A stretch of 6,457 nucleotides of DNA from Christensenella sp. UBA7707 (GTDB taxonomy: Bacteria; Bacillota; Clostridia; Christensenellales; CAG-138). Each line of letters opens with the position of its first letter. Within the stretch, counting starts at the first letter, position 1. The notes below the pieces were generated by a model. It saw only the letters and a list, made by a program, of their open reading frames with translations, was not told where the DNA came from and did no database searches. The DNA lies in NCBI GenBank assembly GCA_002482435.1, contig DLFZ01000104.1:10767-17223 (forward strand), in the 5' to 3' direction. The position numbers were made by a program, and so were the translations under genes. Shown piece by piece: positions 1-5,858 of the stretch.

Positions 1-864
1 TATACCGATCACAAAACCGGCATACACGCACAAAAGCTCCTTGCGCTGCAAAGGGAAAACGGCGCATGGGGTCACTTTCACTCGCTCAGCGAAAGCAGCG
101 GTGCACCCATCACCACCGAACAGGCGCTCAGGCGGCTCGAACGCCTTGGTTTTACGGAAAACGACCCGCCCGTTTGCGCCGCGCTCCATTACATGCACAA
201 CTGTCTCGCGGGCAGCGAATCCCTGCCCGACCGGCGCGAAAAAACGCACGACTGGGATCTTTTTACGCGCACCATACTCAGCGCGTGGATCAGCCGATTT
301 ACACAAAGCGATGCGCTCGCAAACGACATGGCACAAAAATGGGGGCAAACTGTTTCCGCAGCTTATGAAAGCGGACGCTACGATCACCGTACCTACGTTG
401 CGGCATACACAAAAAACCTTGGTGCAAAGCCCTTTGGCGCAAGGCTTGCTGACTTTACGGCGTTTTACCAAATTTCCCTTGTATCAACTGCGCTTGATAA
501 ACGTATGGAGAAGGCCTTCTTTTCGGATGTGTTGAACCGTCCCTCGGGCATCTATTACGTTTACGGCGGCGCGCTCACGAAGCCGCCTTCGGATTTTCAC
601 TCGAAGGAGGCCAGCCGTTACCTTGCGGCAATCGAGTTGATGCTTGCCTACAAAAGCGCCTTCAGCCGCGCCCTGCTCGCACCCGCCGCACAGTGGCTCA
701 AATCTTATCGAGGCGCCGACGGGCTGTGGGATATGAGCGCGGACGCGAAGGACGGTGTTTGTTTCCCCCTGTCGGATTCCTGGCGGAAAGCGGAAGATCG
801 GAAAAGGGACTGCTCGGAACGGATTGAACGGATTTTGCATCAGCTTGAGGGGCCACCCTTATAA
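1..864 (+). CDS. Uncharacterised protein, C-terminal part (5' end outside window)
   Basis: The frame is open from the first base to a TAA at 862-864, giving 287 residues with no start needed inside the window. The first in-frame Met (base 193) lies in the middle of continuous, protein-like sequence, so the true start is upstream of the window. The visible part is soluble, with no membrane segments or signal peptide. It is rich in helix-forming stretches with aromatic and glycine-containing turns: GAWGHFH near residue 21, IYYVYGGAL near 182 and DGLWDM near 240, followed by a Trp/Arg-rich end (FPLSDSWRKAEDRKRDC). These spaced G-x-W type turns between helices recall alpha/alpha-toroid proteins (terpenoid cyclase/prenyltransferase-like folds), but I see no catalytic motif and assign no reaction. 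It resembles conserved hypothetical proteins of Clostridia. It is convergent with the minus-strand transporter cluster and so is probably not functionally tied to it. Confidence 0.8.
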   Translation, partial: YTDHKTGIHAQKLLALQRENGAWGHFHSLSESSGAPITTEQALRRLERLGFTENDPPVCAALHYMHNCLAGSESLPDRREKTHDWDLFTRTILSAWISRFTQSDALANDMAQKWGQTVSAAYESGRYDHRTYVAAYTKNLGAKPFGARLADFTAFYQISLVSTALDKRMEKAFFSDVLNRPSGIYYVYGGALTKPPSDFHSKEASRYLAAIELMLAYKSAFSRALLAPAAQWLKSYRGADGLWDMSADAKDGVCFPLSDSWRKAEDRKRDCSERIERILHQLEGPPL

Positions 865-865
865 C

Positions 866-909
866 AAAGCAAACGCCCGAAGGTTGTCATTCCCTCAGGC
901 GTTTGTTTT
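866..909. terminator. Bidirectional intrinsic terminator between convergent genes
   Basis: Bases 870-877 (CAAACGCC) pair perfectly with 898-905 (GGCGTTTG). The outer bases 866-869 also pair with 906-909 (A-T pairs plus one G-U), making a 12-bp stem. The inner bases 879-883 and 892-896 can extend it with one mismatch. On the + strand the hairpin runs into TTTGTTTTAATT, a good T-rich tail for the gene ending at 864. On the minus strand it is followed by a weaker TTTGTTAT tail. It occupies nearly all of the 56-bp gap between two stop codons, so it probably ends both transcripts. Confidence 0.8.
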
Positions 910-920
910 AATTGAGATTT

Positions 921-1670
921 TTATTTTTCCTTGCACATAGTATTGCGGTACTCGTTGGCGCTCATGCCCTCGAGCTTTTTAAACACGCGGGAGAAGTGCG
1001 CTGTATCCGTATACCCCACCATATCGCAGATGTCGCTGATTTTGAGCGTCGGGTCAAACAAAAGCCCCTTTGCGGCCTTGATGCGGATGCCGTTTAGAAT
1101 GTCGTAAAAATTCTGACCCGCGTGCTTGTTGAGAAGCTTTGAAAGGTGCCACTGGGATACATAGCAACGCTCCGCCACTTCCGCAAGGCTCAGCTTTTCG
1201 CTGAAGTGCTCCTCCATGTAATTGAGCGCACAACGTACCACAAAGCTATTGGCGCTTTGCGGGGCGTTCTCCTCGATCTTTTCCTCTTCCCGCACGCCAA
1301 GCTTGGTTACAATGCTTTCAAGCGCCTCCTCGATCTCGTCCATTTTGGAGGGCTTTAAAAGAAACCTGCTTACGCCAAGGCGTATCGCCTGCTGCGCATA
1401 GGAAAAATCGCTGTAACCAGTAAGCACCACCACGCTCATTTCGGGGAACTCGCTCCTTAGCCCCGCAAGCATGGCAAGCCCGTCGCCGTTTGGCATTTTG
1501 ATGTCCGTAAACAAGATGTCCGGCTGATGCGCACGGATGGCGCGCGCACCGCTTTCGCCGTCGCTGGCAACAGCGACGACCTCGCAGCCGTAGCGAGACC
1601 AAGGGACGACCTTTTTGAGGCCCTCCACAATGATCTCCTCGTCATCTACCAGCACAACCTTAAGCGGCAT
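921..1670 (-). CDS. Response regulator, receiver plus AraC-type DNA-binding domain (YesN-like)
   Basis: A 249-residue cytoplasmic transcription factor of the YesN type. The N-terminal receiver domain (about 1-120) has the acidic pocket D9-D10, phospho-acceptor D56 (in FTDIKMPNGDG), conserved T84 (VVLTGYSDF) and K106 (FLLKPSK), so all key phosphorylation residues are intact. A charged linker (about 121-140) leads to an AraC/XylS domain (about 141-245) with two helix-turn-helix units: about 160-182 (LSLAEVAERCYVSQWHLSKLL) and about 209-231 (ISDICDMVGYTDTAHFSRVFKK). Length is normal for the family. The start ATG is at 1668-1670 behind a G-rich AGGGGG-like run on the minus strand. It lies 18 bp downstream of the second permease gene and is therefore the last gene of the transporter operon, ending at the shared terminator. 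Its likely partner is the YesM-like kinase at the other end of the window, and its likely target is the transporter promoter region; both are inferences from context. Confidence 0.95.
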   Translation of the reverse strand: MPLKVVLVDDEEIIVEGLKKVVPWSRYGCEVVAVASDGESGARAIRAHQPDILFTDIKMPNGDGLAMLAGLRSEFPEMSVVVLTGYSDFSYAQQAIRLGVSRFLLKPSKMDEIEEALESIVTKLGVREEEKIEENAPQSANSFVVRCALNYMEEHFSEKLSLAEVAERCYVSQWHLSKLLNKHAGQNFYDILNGIRIKAAKGLLFDPTLKISDICDMVGYTDTAHFSRVFKKLEGMSANEYRNTMCKEK

Positions 1671-1688
1671 TCCTACCCCCGTTTTGGA

Positions 1689-2570
1689 TTATCCCTTCAC
1701 AGCGCCCATGGTAAGGCCCTTGATGATGTTTTTCTGCAAGAACACATATACCACAAGAATGGGGATTACCACAAGCACCACGCCCGCAGCCATAAGCCCA
1801 TAGTTCACGCCCGCCTGAGAGCTTATCTCATTGAGCAGAAGCGTAATGGTTCTTTCCTTGGGGAGGCGCAAAAAGAACATTTGCGTAAAAAGATCGTTGT
1901 ACGACCACAAAAAGGTGAAAATCGCCACCGTGGCAAACGAGGGTTTGGCGACCGGCATGATGATTTTAAAATAAATTTGGAACACGTTGCAGCCGTCGAG
2001 ATACGCCGCCTCCTCAAGCTCCACGGGGAGCGAACGGATAAAGCCCATCAAAACAATGATCGCAAACGATAGATTGCCCGCGATTTGCGGCAGCATGACC
2101 GCAATGAGCGAAAGCGTTGTGTTGCCGGTGCCGGCAAGCCCCCACGCAGCTTCCATACGGTAAACGGGGATGATGGTTGCAAACACCGGGAACATCATGC
2201 TTGCGATGATGAGCGAATACAGTGCCTTTTTCCCTTTAAAATTATACCGCACAAGCCCGTAGGCCGCAAAGCCCGCAAGCACGATTACGACCAGCGTGAC
2301 CACCGTGGAAATGATAAAGCTGTTTTTGTACGCCGTTCCCACCAAAAAGCGGTCAAAGGCAAGTCGAAAATTGTCGAGCGTAAAATCCGAGCTGCCCGGC
2401 CAAGGGATGGAGAAGGAATCCGAGCGGATTTTCCCTTTCAAACGAAAGGAGTTGATGATTACCCAGAGAAACGGGTAAATGGTGGTAAGCGCCCATACGC
2501 TAAGCGCGCCGTAGGTGAAAATTTTCGAGGCGCTTACGCGCTTCTTCCTGTTTTTGCTGCCGCCTTTCAT
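1689..2570 (-). CDS. Carbohydrate ABC transporter permease, MalG-type (CUT1)
   Basis: An inner-membrane permease subunit of 293 residues with about six hydrophobic segments (roughly 17-40, 84-106, 117-136, 152-179, 213-228, 258-278). The cytoplasmic EAA loop, which docks the ATPase, is clear at about 186-210, with E187-A188-A189 and G193 (EEAAYLDG...IIMPVAKP). The C-terminus ends in KGLTMGAVKG, the hallmark tail of MalG-type CUT1 permeases. I chose ATG at 2568-2570 because AGGGGG at 2578-2583 sits 7 bases upstream. The frame also opens at a TTG at 2586-2588, six codons earlier and overlapping the upstream stop; that start would place the good ribosome site inside the gene. It is 14 bp from the MalF-type gene, with which it must form the channel, and 18 bp from the response regulator. 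Substrate is unknown, probably a sugar or oligosaccharide. Confidence 0.95.
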   Translation of the reverse strand: MKGGSKNRKKRVSASKIFTYGALSVWALTTIYPFLWVIINSFRLKGKIRSDSFSIPWPGSSDFTLDNFRLAFDRFLVGTAYKNSFIISTVVTLVVIVLAGFAAYGLVRYNFKGKKALYSLIIASMMFPVFATIIPVYRMEAAWGLAGTGNTTLSLIAVMLPQIAGNLSFAIIVLMGFIRSLPVELEEAAYLDGCNVFQIYFKIIMPVAKPSFATVAIFTFLWSYNDLFTQMFFLRLPKERTITLLLNEISSQAGVNYGLMAAGVVLVVIPILVVYVFLQKNIIKGLTMGAVKG

Positions 2571-2584
2571 ACCCTTTCCCCCTC

Positions 2585-3484
2585 TCAATAATCCTTTTCC
2601 TTAAAGATGGTGTTTGAGATGCGGGAAATCACAACGCCCAGCACCACGATGATTACGGCGATGGTGGAGCCGTAGTCCACATCGCTTCTGATAAAGGTTT
2701 GGTTGTACATGTATGTGCCCGTGAGCCACGACTGATCCATGGGAATGCCAGAACCGAACATCACCCACGGCAGGTCAAATACCTTCAAAGCGCCCGTAAT
2801 GGCAAGTACAAGGCAGGTGCACAGCACGTTTCTCAAAAGAGGCAGCGTGATGAAGCGCGTGCGTTTAAAGCCTGACGCACCGTCGATCTCGGCGGCCTCG
2901 TAAATTTCAGAGGAAATGTTATTGAGCCCCGTAACGATGATGACAAAATAAAAACCGACGTACTGCCACATAACGGGGATGAGCATCGTGATAAAGTAAT
3001 GGTCTTCATCCTTCCAGTCGATGAACTGCGTCACCTCAAAAAACTTCTGGGCAATCTGGTTGACCATGCCGCCGTTGTAAAGGAAGATGAGGTTGAAAAG
3101 AAGGCCCAGCGCCGTGGCGCTGATGACGATGGGGAAAAAGTAGACCGTGCGGAAAAACTGCGAGCCGCGCCCGATCCTGTCGACCAAAAGCGCAAGCACA
3201 AGCGCGACGCCCACCTGAAACACGATCGTGCAAAGCATCATCAAGAGCGTGTTTTTAAGCGCCGTAACGATGTTGGGGTCTTGAAAAAGCTTTAAGTAGT
3301 TTTCATACCACGGGGTGTTCAGCCCTTCCGCTGCCGTGCCGAGGCCGCTGATTTTTGAGAAGCTGTTCACGATGTTAACGACGAACGGATAGTATAAAAA
3401 CAGCGTCATAAACGCGAAAGCGGGTATGAGGAAAAATAAGAGCGGCGTCTTTTTTTTGTAGATCGTGGAAGTCGTCATAGCCAT
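2585..3484 (-). CDS. Carbohydrate ABC transporter permease, MalF-type (CUT1)
   Basis: The partner permease of 299 residues, with about six membrane segments (roughly 14-36, 78-101, 113-135, 165-187, 219-236, 272-290). The EAA loop is at about 195-219, with E196-A197-A198 and G202 (YEAAEIDGASGFKRTRFITLPLLRN). It lacks the extra periplasmic region of enteric MalF and has the short form usual in Firmicutes. Start codons at 3482-3484 and two codons later at 3476-3478 are both possible. The only purine-rich motif is GGTGGT just before the first ATG, which is better spaced (6 bases) for the second, so the protein may begin at residue 3. It sits downstream of the binding-protein gene across a 128-bp gap containing a strong hairpin, and just upstream of the MalG-type gene. 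Confidence 0.95.
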   Translation of the reverse strand: MAMTTSTIYKKKTPLLFFLIPAFAFMTLFLYYPFVVNIVNSFSKISGLGTAAEGLNTPWYENYLKLFQDPNIVTALKNTLLMMLCTIVFQVGVALVLALLVDRIGRGSQFFRTVYFFPIVISATALGLLFNLIFLYNGGMVNQIAQKFFEVTQFIDWKDEDHYFITMLIPVMWQYVGFYFVIIVTGLNNISSEIYEAAEIDGASGFKRTRFITLPLLRNVLCTCLVLAITGALKVFDLPWVMFGSGIPMDQSWLTGTYMYNQTFIRSDVDYGSTIAVIIVVLGVVISRISNTIFKEKDY

Positions 3485-3532
3485 ACCACCAGTTCGTCAT
3501 GAAGTCGTCCGCGGCTTTGCGGCAGGGATTTT

Positions 3533-3584
3533 AAAACGGCTGTCGTTTTGACGAAGGGCCGTCCGGGCTGACCGGACGGCCCTT
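3533..3584 (-). promoter_or_regulatory. Intergenic stem-loops between binding-protein and permease genes
   Basis: Bases 3554-3566 (AAGGGCCGTCCGG) pair perfectly with 3572-3584 around a 5-base loop, a 13-bp GC-rich stem. Further along the minus-strand transcript a smaller hairpin pairs 3533-3538 (AAAACG) with 3544-3549 (CGTTTT), ending in a short T run. Neither has a long T tail directly after the strong stem, so full termination is unlikely. The position right after a solute-binding gene fits a partial terminator or RNA-stabilising structure that raises binding-protein output relative to the permeases, a well-known arrangement in binding-protein-dependent importers. Confidence 0.65.
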
Positions 3585-3612
3585 GCGCCGTAATAAGGAG
3601 GTTCCGTAGAAA

Positions 3613-4950
3613 TTACTTCGTCAGCATGGAAGCGAGAGCATCCTGCGCGGTCATGCCGCCGGTGACGATGTTCTTCACGTTGGCGAACAAATCGCCGCGC
3701 GCCTCGGGCGAGAGACCGTCCTGCGCTGCGCCCACAAAGCCGGTAACGCCCTTGTTCATTTCGATGGCGGCGAGGCTAAGGGAGTCAGCATCGGCCGGCG
3801 GGGTCGCGCCGTTCTTCAGAGCGGTCACGGCGGTGGCGCCGAAGGTGGATACGATGTCGTCGGCGGTCATCATTTCAACGAACTTCACAGCAGCTTCGCG
3901 CTTCGCGGGATCATCCCACGCCTTGCGGGTGATGTAGTAACCCATGGAGATGCCACTGATCACTTCGGTGGCAACGCGTTCGCCCTTGCCGGGCACAAAG
4001 GTGACGGTGTAATCATCAAGATGGTCGGCGGCGTTCTCTTTGAAGAAGCCAACCTTCCAGCTGCCGTCGATGAGGAACGCGGCGGTGCCGTCGATCATCA
4101 GCTGGCAGGTTTCAGCATCGGTGGCGGTGAGGGTGTTGGCGGGCAGATAGCCCTTGGTGTAGAGCTCGGTGATGTCGGCAAGGCCGGCAGCCCACTTCTG
4201 CGCCACGGCGTCATCGGCGGCGGCGGGGAGCTCGAGATGGTTCGCAATGCTGCCGTTGTTCAAAACGGTGTACTCAAACCAGTAATGCGGCACTTCCTGC
4301 AAAGAAACGGCAACGGGCGTAAAGCCAGCTGTCTTGATCTTTTCGCAGTCGGCCAGGAACTGATCCCAGGTGTAGTCCGCACCGGGCACGGCAACGCCGG
4401 CGGCCTCGAGCACGGCCTTGTTCACGAACAGGCCTTCCCAGTAGCCGTTCACGGGCACAGCGTACTGCTTGCCATCAACGGGGGAAGCGGGAAGCATGGA
4501 GTCCTTCATGTTGGAGGCGTAGTCGGGGTATTCCGCACGGATCTCTTCGATGGAAACAAGCTTGTTGCCTTCGATGAGGGCGTTGGCGTCCACGCCGCTG
4601 AAGTAGAACAGAACGTCGGGTTCGGTGCCGGTTTCAAAGTCGGTCATGACTTTGGCCTTCCACTCCTCGTTGGAGGTGGCGGAAGCGTCGAGCACGGTGT
4701 TGCCGGTGGCAGCTTCGTAAGCGGCGATACCGGCCTCGTAGTTGACGCGGTTGCCGTCGTCTCCGCCGTAAGAGGTTACGACGTTGAGCTCAACGGGAGC
4801 AGCGGGGGCTTCCGAAACGGGCGCTTCGGTAGCGGGCGCTTCGGTGGCGGGCGCGGCGGTGGGCTCGCCTTCGGCGGCGGGCGCCGCACATGCCACAAAC
4901 GCGCTCAGGCACATCATGGCAACCAGAAGCAGGGTGATGATCTTCTTCAT
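3613..4950 (-). CDS. Extracellular solute-binding lipoprotein of a carbohydrate ABC importer
   Basis: A 445-residue family 1 solute-binding protein (CUT1 type) that captures the substrate outside the membrane and hands it to the two permeases. It starts with KK, a hydrophobic signal core (IITLLLVAMMCLSAFVA) and a lipobox ending in C21, the expected lipidated cysteine. Residues about 22-52 are an Ala/Pro/Thr/Glu-rich tether, and the folded domain begins around VELNVVTSYGGDD. Family features include GTEPDVLFYF and DGKQYAVPVNGYWEGLFVNKAVLEAAGV, a typical lobe-hinge segment. I chose ATG at 4948-4950 because GGAGG (4959-4963) lies 8 bases upstream; the ATG at 4954-4956 would leave only 2 bases. 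It is the first gene of the transporter cluster. Ligand identity cannot be read from the sequence. Confidence 0.95.
   Translation of the reverse strand: MKKIITLLLVAMMCLSAFVACAAPAAEGEPTAAPATEAPATEAPVSEAPAAPVELNVVTSYGGDDGNRVNYEAGIAAYEAATGNTVLDASATSNEEWKAKVMTDFETGTEPDVLFYFSGVDANALIEGNKLVSIEEIRAEYPDYASNMKDSMLPASPVDGKQYAVPVNGYWEGLFVNKAVLEAAGVAVPGADYTWDQFLADCEKIKTAGFTPVAVSLQEVPHYWFEYTVLNNGSIANHLELPAAADDAVAQKWAAGLADITELYTKGYLPANTLTATDAETCQLMIDGTAAFLIDGSWKVGFFKENAADHLDDYTVTFVPGKGERVATEVISGISMGYYITRKAWDDPAKREAAVKFVEMMTADDIVSTFGATAVTALKNGATPPADADSLSLAAIEMNKGVTGFVGAAQDGLSPEARGDLFANVKNIVTGGMTAQDALASMLTK
4803..4862 (-). repeat. 15-bp tandem repeats encoding the lipoprotein tether
   Basis: Three near-identical 15-bp units at 4818-4832, 4833-4847 and 4848-4862 (+ strand CGGGCGCTTCGGTGG with 1-2 changes), plus a degenerate copy at 4803-4817. 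They encode repeated Ala-Thr-Glu-Ala-Pro-type pentapeptides just after the lipidated cysteine. Such in-frame units can expand or contract and change the tether length without harming the binding domain. Confidence 0.8.
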
Positions 4951-4958
4951 GAACATTT

Positions 4959-4963
4959 CCTCC
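4959..4963 (-). promoter_or_regulatory. Ribosome binding site deciding the lipoprotein start
   Basis: GGAGG on the minus strand, 8 bases before the ATG at 4948-4950 and only 2 before the ATG at 4954-4956. It supports the shorter protein beginning MKKIITLLL. Confidence 0.75.
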
Positions 4964-4999
4964 GTACTGATTTTTTAGCGGATTTTTGGCCGTACAAAA

Positions 5000-5033
5000 C
5001 CGTGCGCCCATAGGACAGGCTGATTTCGCACGG
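5000..5033 (-). promoter_or_regulatory. Possible leader hairpin with T tail upstream of the lipoprotein gene
   Basis: Bases 5000-5006 (CCGTGCG) pair perfectly with 5027-5033 (CGCACGG) around a 20-base loop. On the minus strand the hairpin is followed at once by TTTTGT. It lies in the expected 5' untranslated region of the binding-protein mRNA, so it could be a weak attenuator. The loop is large and the stem only 7 bp, so it could also be chance. I recognise no known riboswitch class. Confidence 0.3.
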
Positions 5034-5078
5034 GAAAAATGATTTGCACTAATATTTTACCTAGAACGCAATCCTTTG

Positions 5079-5107
5079 GTTATAGCTTAAGTTGCCTTTT
5101 CTTGCTC
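5079..5107 (-). promoter_or_regulatory. Candidate promoter of the transporter operon
   Basis: On the minus strand TATAAC (5084-5079) matches 5 of 6 bases of the sigma-A -10 box. At a 17-bp spacing its -35 position reads GAGCAA (5107-5102), a poor match, as would be expected if an activator is needed. A second possible -10, TAAAAT (5059-5054), also lacks a good -35. Either would give a leader of roughly 100-120 bases before the lipoprotein start. The call rests mainly on the need for a promoter in this 281-bp gap. Confidence 0.25.
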
Positions 5108-5112
5108 CTGCT

Positions 5113-5152
5113 TGCCAAATTCGCGCCAACAACGTGCAAATCGCCGCGGCGA
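5113..5152 (-). promoter_or_regulatory. Candidate operator: spaced ATTTG-type repeats and a palindrome
   Basis: On the minus strand ATTTGCA begins at 5141 and ATTTGGCA begins at 5120, exactly 21 bp apart, the half-site spacing familiar from AraC-family proteins. The second ends about 5 bp before the proposed -35 position. Next to the first lies a 12-bp perfect palindrome, TCGCCGCGGCGA (5141-5152), which competes with a hairpin formed by 5145-5149 and 5155-5159. A reversed copy of the first repeat, GATTTGCAC on the + strand, lies at 5041-5049. Binding of the AraC-type regulator here is inference only. Confidence 0.25.
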
Positions 5153-5198
5153 AACCGCGCCGCCGAACATAAAAGAGATGTTTTTGGGGCTTTTTGTC

Positions 5199-5232
5199 GC
5201 ACGGCACGCCCGTGCTTCGCGGGTTTCCCCGC
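5199..5232 (-). terminator. Double hairpin at the end of the phosphatase gene (no T tail)
   Basis: The first stem pairs 5219-5223 with 5228-5232 (GCGGG and CCCGC) around four bases that read GAAA on the minus strand, a stable tetraloop; it overlaps the TAG stop. The second pairs 5199-5204 (GCACGG) with 5210-5215 (CCGTGC) around a 5-base loop. On the minus strand they are followed by an A-rich run rather than a T run, so this is not a canonical intrinsic terminator. It may be a weak or factor-dependent stop, or a 3'-end stabiliser, separating the kinase-phosphatase unit from the transporter unit. Confidence 0.4.
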
Positions 5233-5849
5233 TAGAAAACGCCTGCAAGATGCGCGGCGTCGTTGAAGCTTTGAAGGCGATATTCCCCCGTTTGCGGGTT
5301 GTGTTTTACAACCGTTACGGAACAGTTTTCCACCGGATCGCCTAAAAGGAACCGCCTTTGCTGAGGCAGCCCCAAGACGCCGCAAACCGCGCAGCGTATT
5401 ACGCCGCCATGGCATACGATTGCGACGTGCGAATACCCGCTTTGTGCAATGTGCGCAAACTGCGCAAAAAAACGCCGGGCAACCGCCTCGCCGTTTTCGC
5501 CCTGCGGATAGGGCAGATCCTCTTCGTGACGCGCCCACTTTTGGTACTCCTGCGGGAAGTCAGTCCACGGGCGGTAAGCAACAAGCCCCATGTCGATCTC
5601 TCGAAAAGCCTCGCTGGAAACGGGAACCATTCCGGTCTTTTCACAAAGGATTCGTGCGGTTTCCTTCGCGCGCAAAAGATCGCTTGAAAACACCGCGTCA
5701 AATAAAACCCCTTCCATGCGCTGCGCGAGCGCATGTGCCTGTCTTATGCCGCGCTGTGTAAGCGGCCCGTTTGCCGCGCGCAAGTTAAGGTCGTAGTTCC
5801 TTTCACAAGGCGGTTCACATTCTCCGTGGCGAATCAAATAACACTCCAT
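5232..5849 (-). CDS. Histidine phosphatase superfamily protein (phosphoglycerate-mutase-like)
   Basis: A 205-residue cytoplasmic enzyme of the histidine phosphatase (branch 1) superfamily, which uses a phospho-histidine intermediate. The full catalytic set is visible: R7-H8-G9-E10 near the N-terminus (YLIRHGE, nucleophile H8), LTQRGIRQA at 30-38, SSDLLRAKETA with R60, E84 in FREIDMG (likely proton donor), and H147 in CHGGVIR. Length fits the GpmB/CobC/PhoE-like group. The sequence does not reveal the substrate; family members act on sugar phosphates, nucleotides, cofactor intermediates or protein phosphohistidine. ATG at 5847-5849 has a GAGGGAG ribosome site 4 bases upstream. It starts only 9 bp after the histidine kinase stop, so the two are almost certainly co-transcribed. 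The transporter genes follow after a 281-bp gap. Confidence 0.93.
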   Translation of the reverse strand: MECYLIRHGECEPPCERNYDLNLRAANGPLTQRGIRQAHALAQRMEGVLFDAVFSSDLLRAKETARILCEKTGMVPVSSEAFREIDMGLVAYRPWTDFPQEYQKWARHEEDLPYPQGENGEAVARRFFAQFAHIAQSGYSHVAIVCHGGVIRCAVCGVLGLPQQRRFLLGDPVENCSVTVVKHNPQTGEYRLQSFNDAAHLAGVF

Positions 5850-5858
5850 TTTTCTCCC

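Noticed and set aside
193..864. ATG at 193 as the start of the left-edge gene
   Set aside because: The same frame stays open to base 1 with coherent, protein-like sequence including GAWGHFH, so the gene begins before the window.
1527..2072. + strand open frame opposite the response regulator and MalG-type permease
   Set aside because: It spans the boundary of two well-supported minus-strand genes and gives a His/Arg/Lys-rich, domain-less translation, as expected for a shadow frame.
2571..2588. TTG start for the MalG-type permease, six codons before the chosen ATG
   Set aside because: The AGGGGG ribosome site lies inside this extension at ideal distance from the ATG at 2568-2570, and the added residues (RGGKG) simply translate that site.
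3595..3602. Perfect AAGGAGGT ribosome-site-like sequence on the + strand
   Set aside because: The next + strand ATG (3626) is 23 bases beyond it and opens only a shadow frame inside the binding-protein gene, so it is most likely chance.
4021..5013. Long + strand open frame (330 codons) opposite the binding-protein gene
   Set aside because: Its Gly/Val/His-rich translation is an antisense reflection of the GC-rich, Ala-rich lipoprotein codons. The minus-strand frame has a signal peptide, lipobox and family motifs; this one has none.
5080..5538. Minus-strand Arg-rich frame overlapping the phosphatase gene and its downstream gap
   Set aside because: The phosphatase frame on the same strand holds all catalytic motifs; this one is basic, low-complexity sequence without a recognisable domain.
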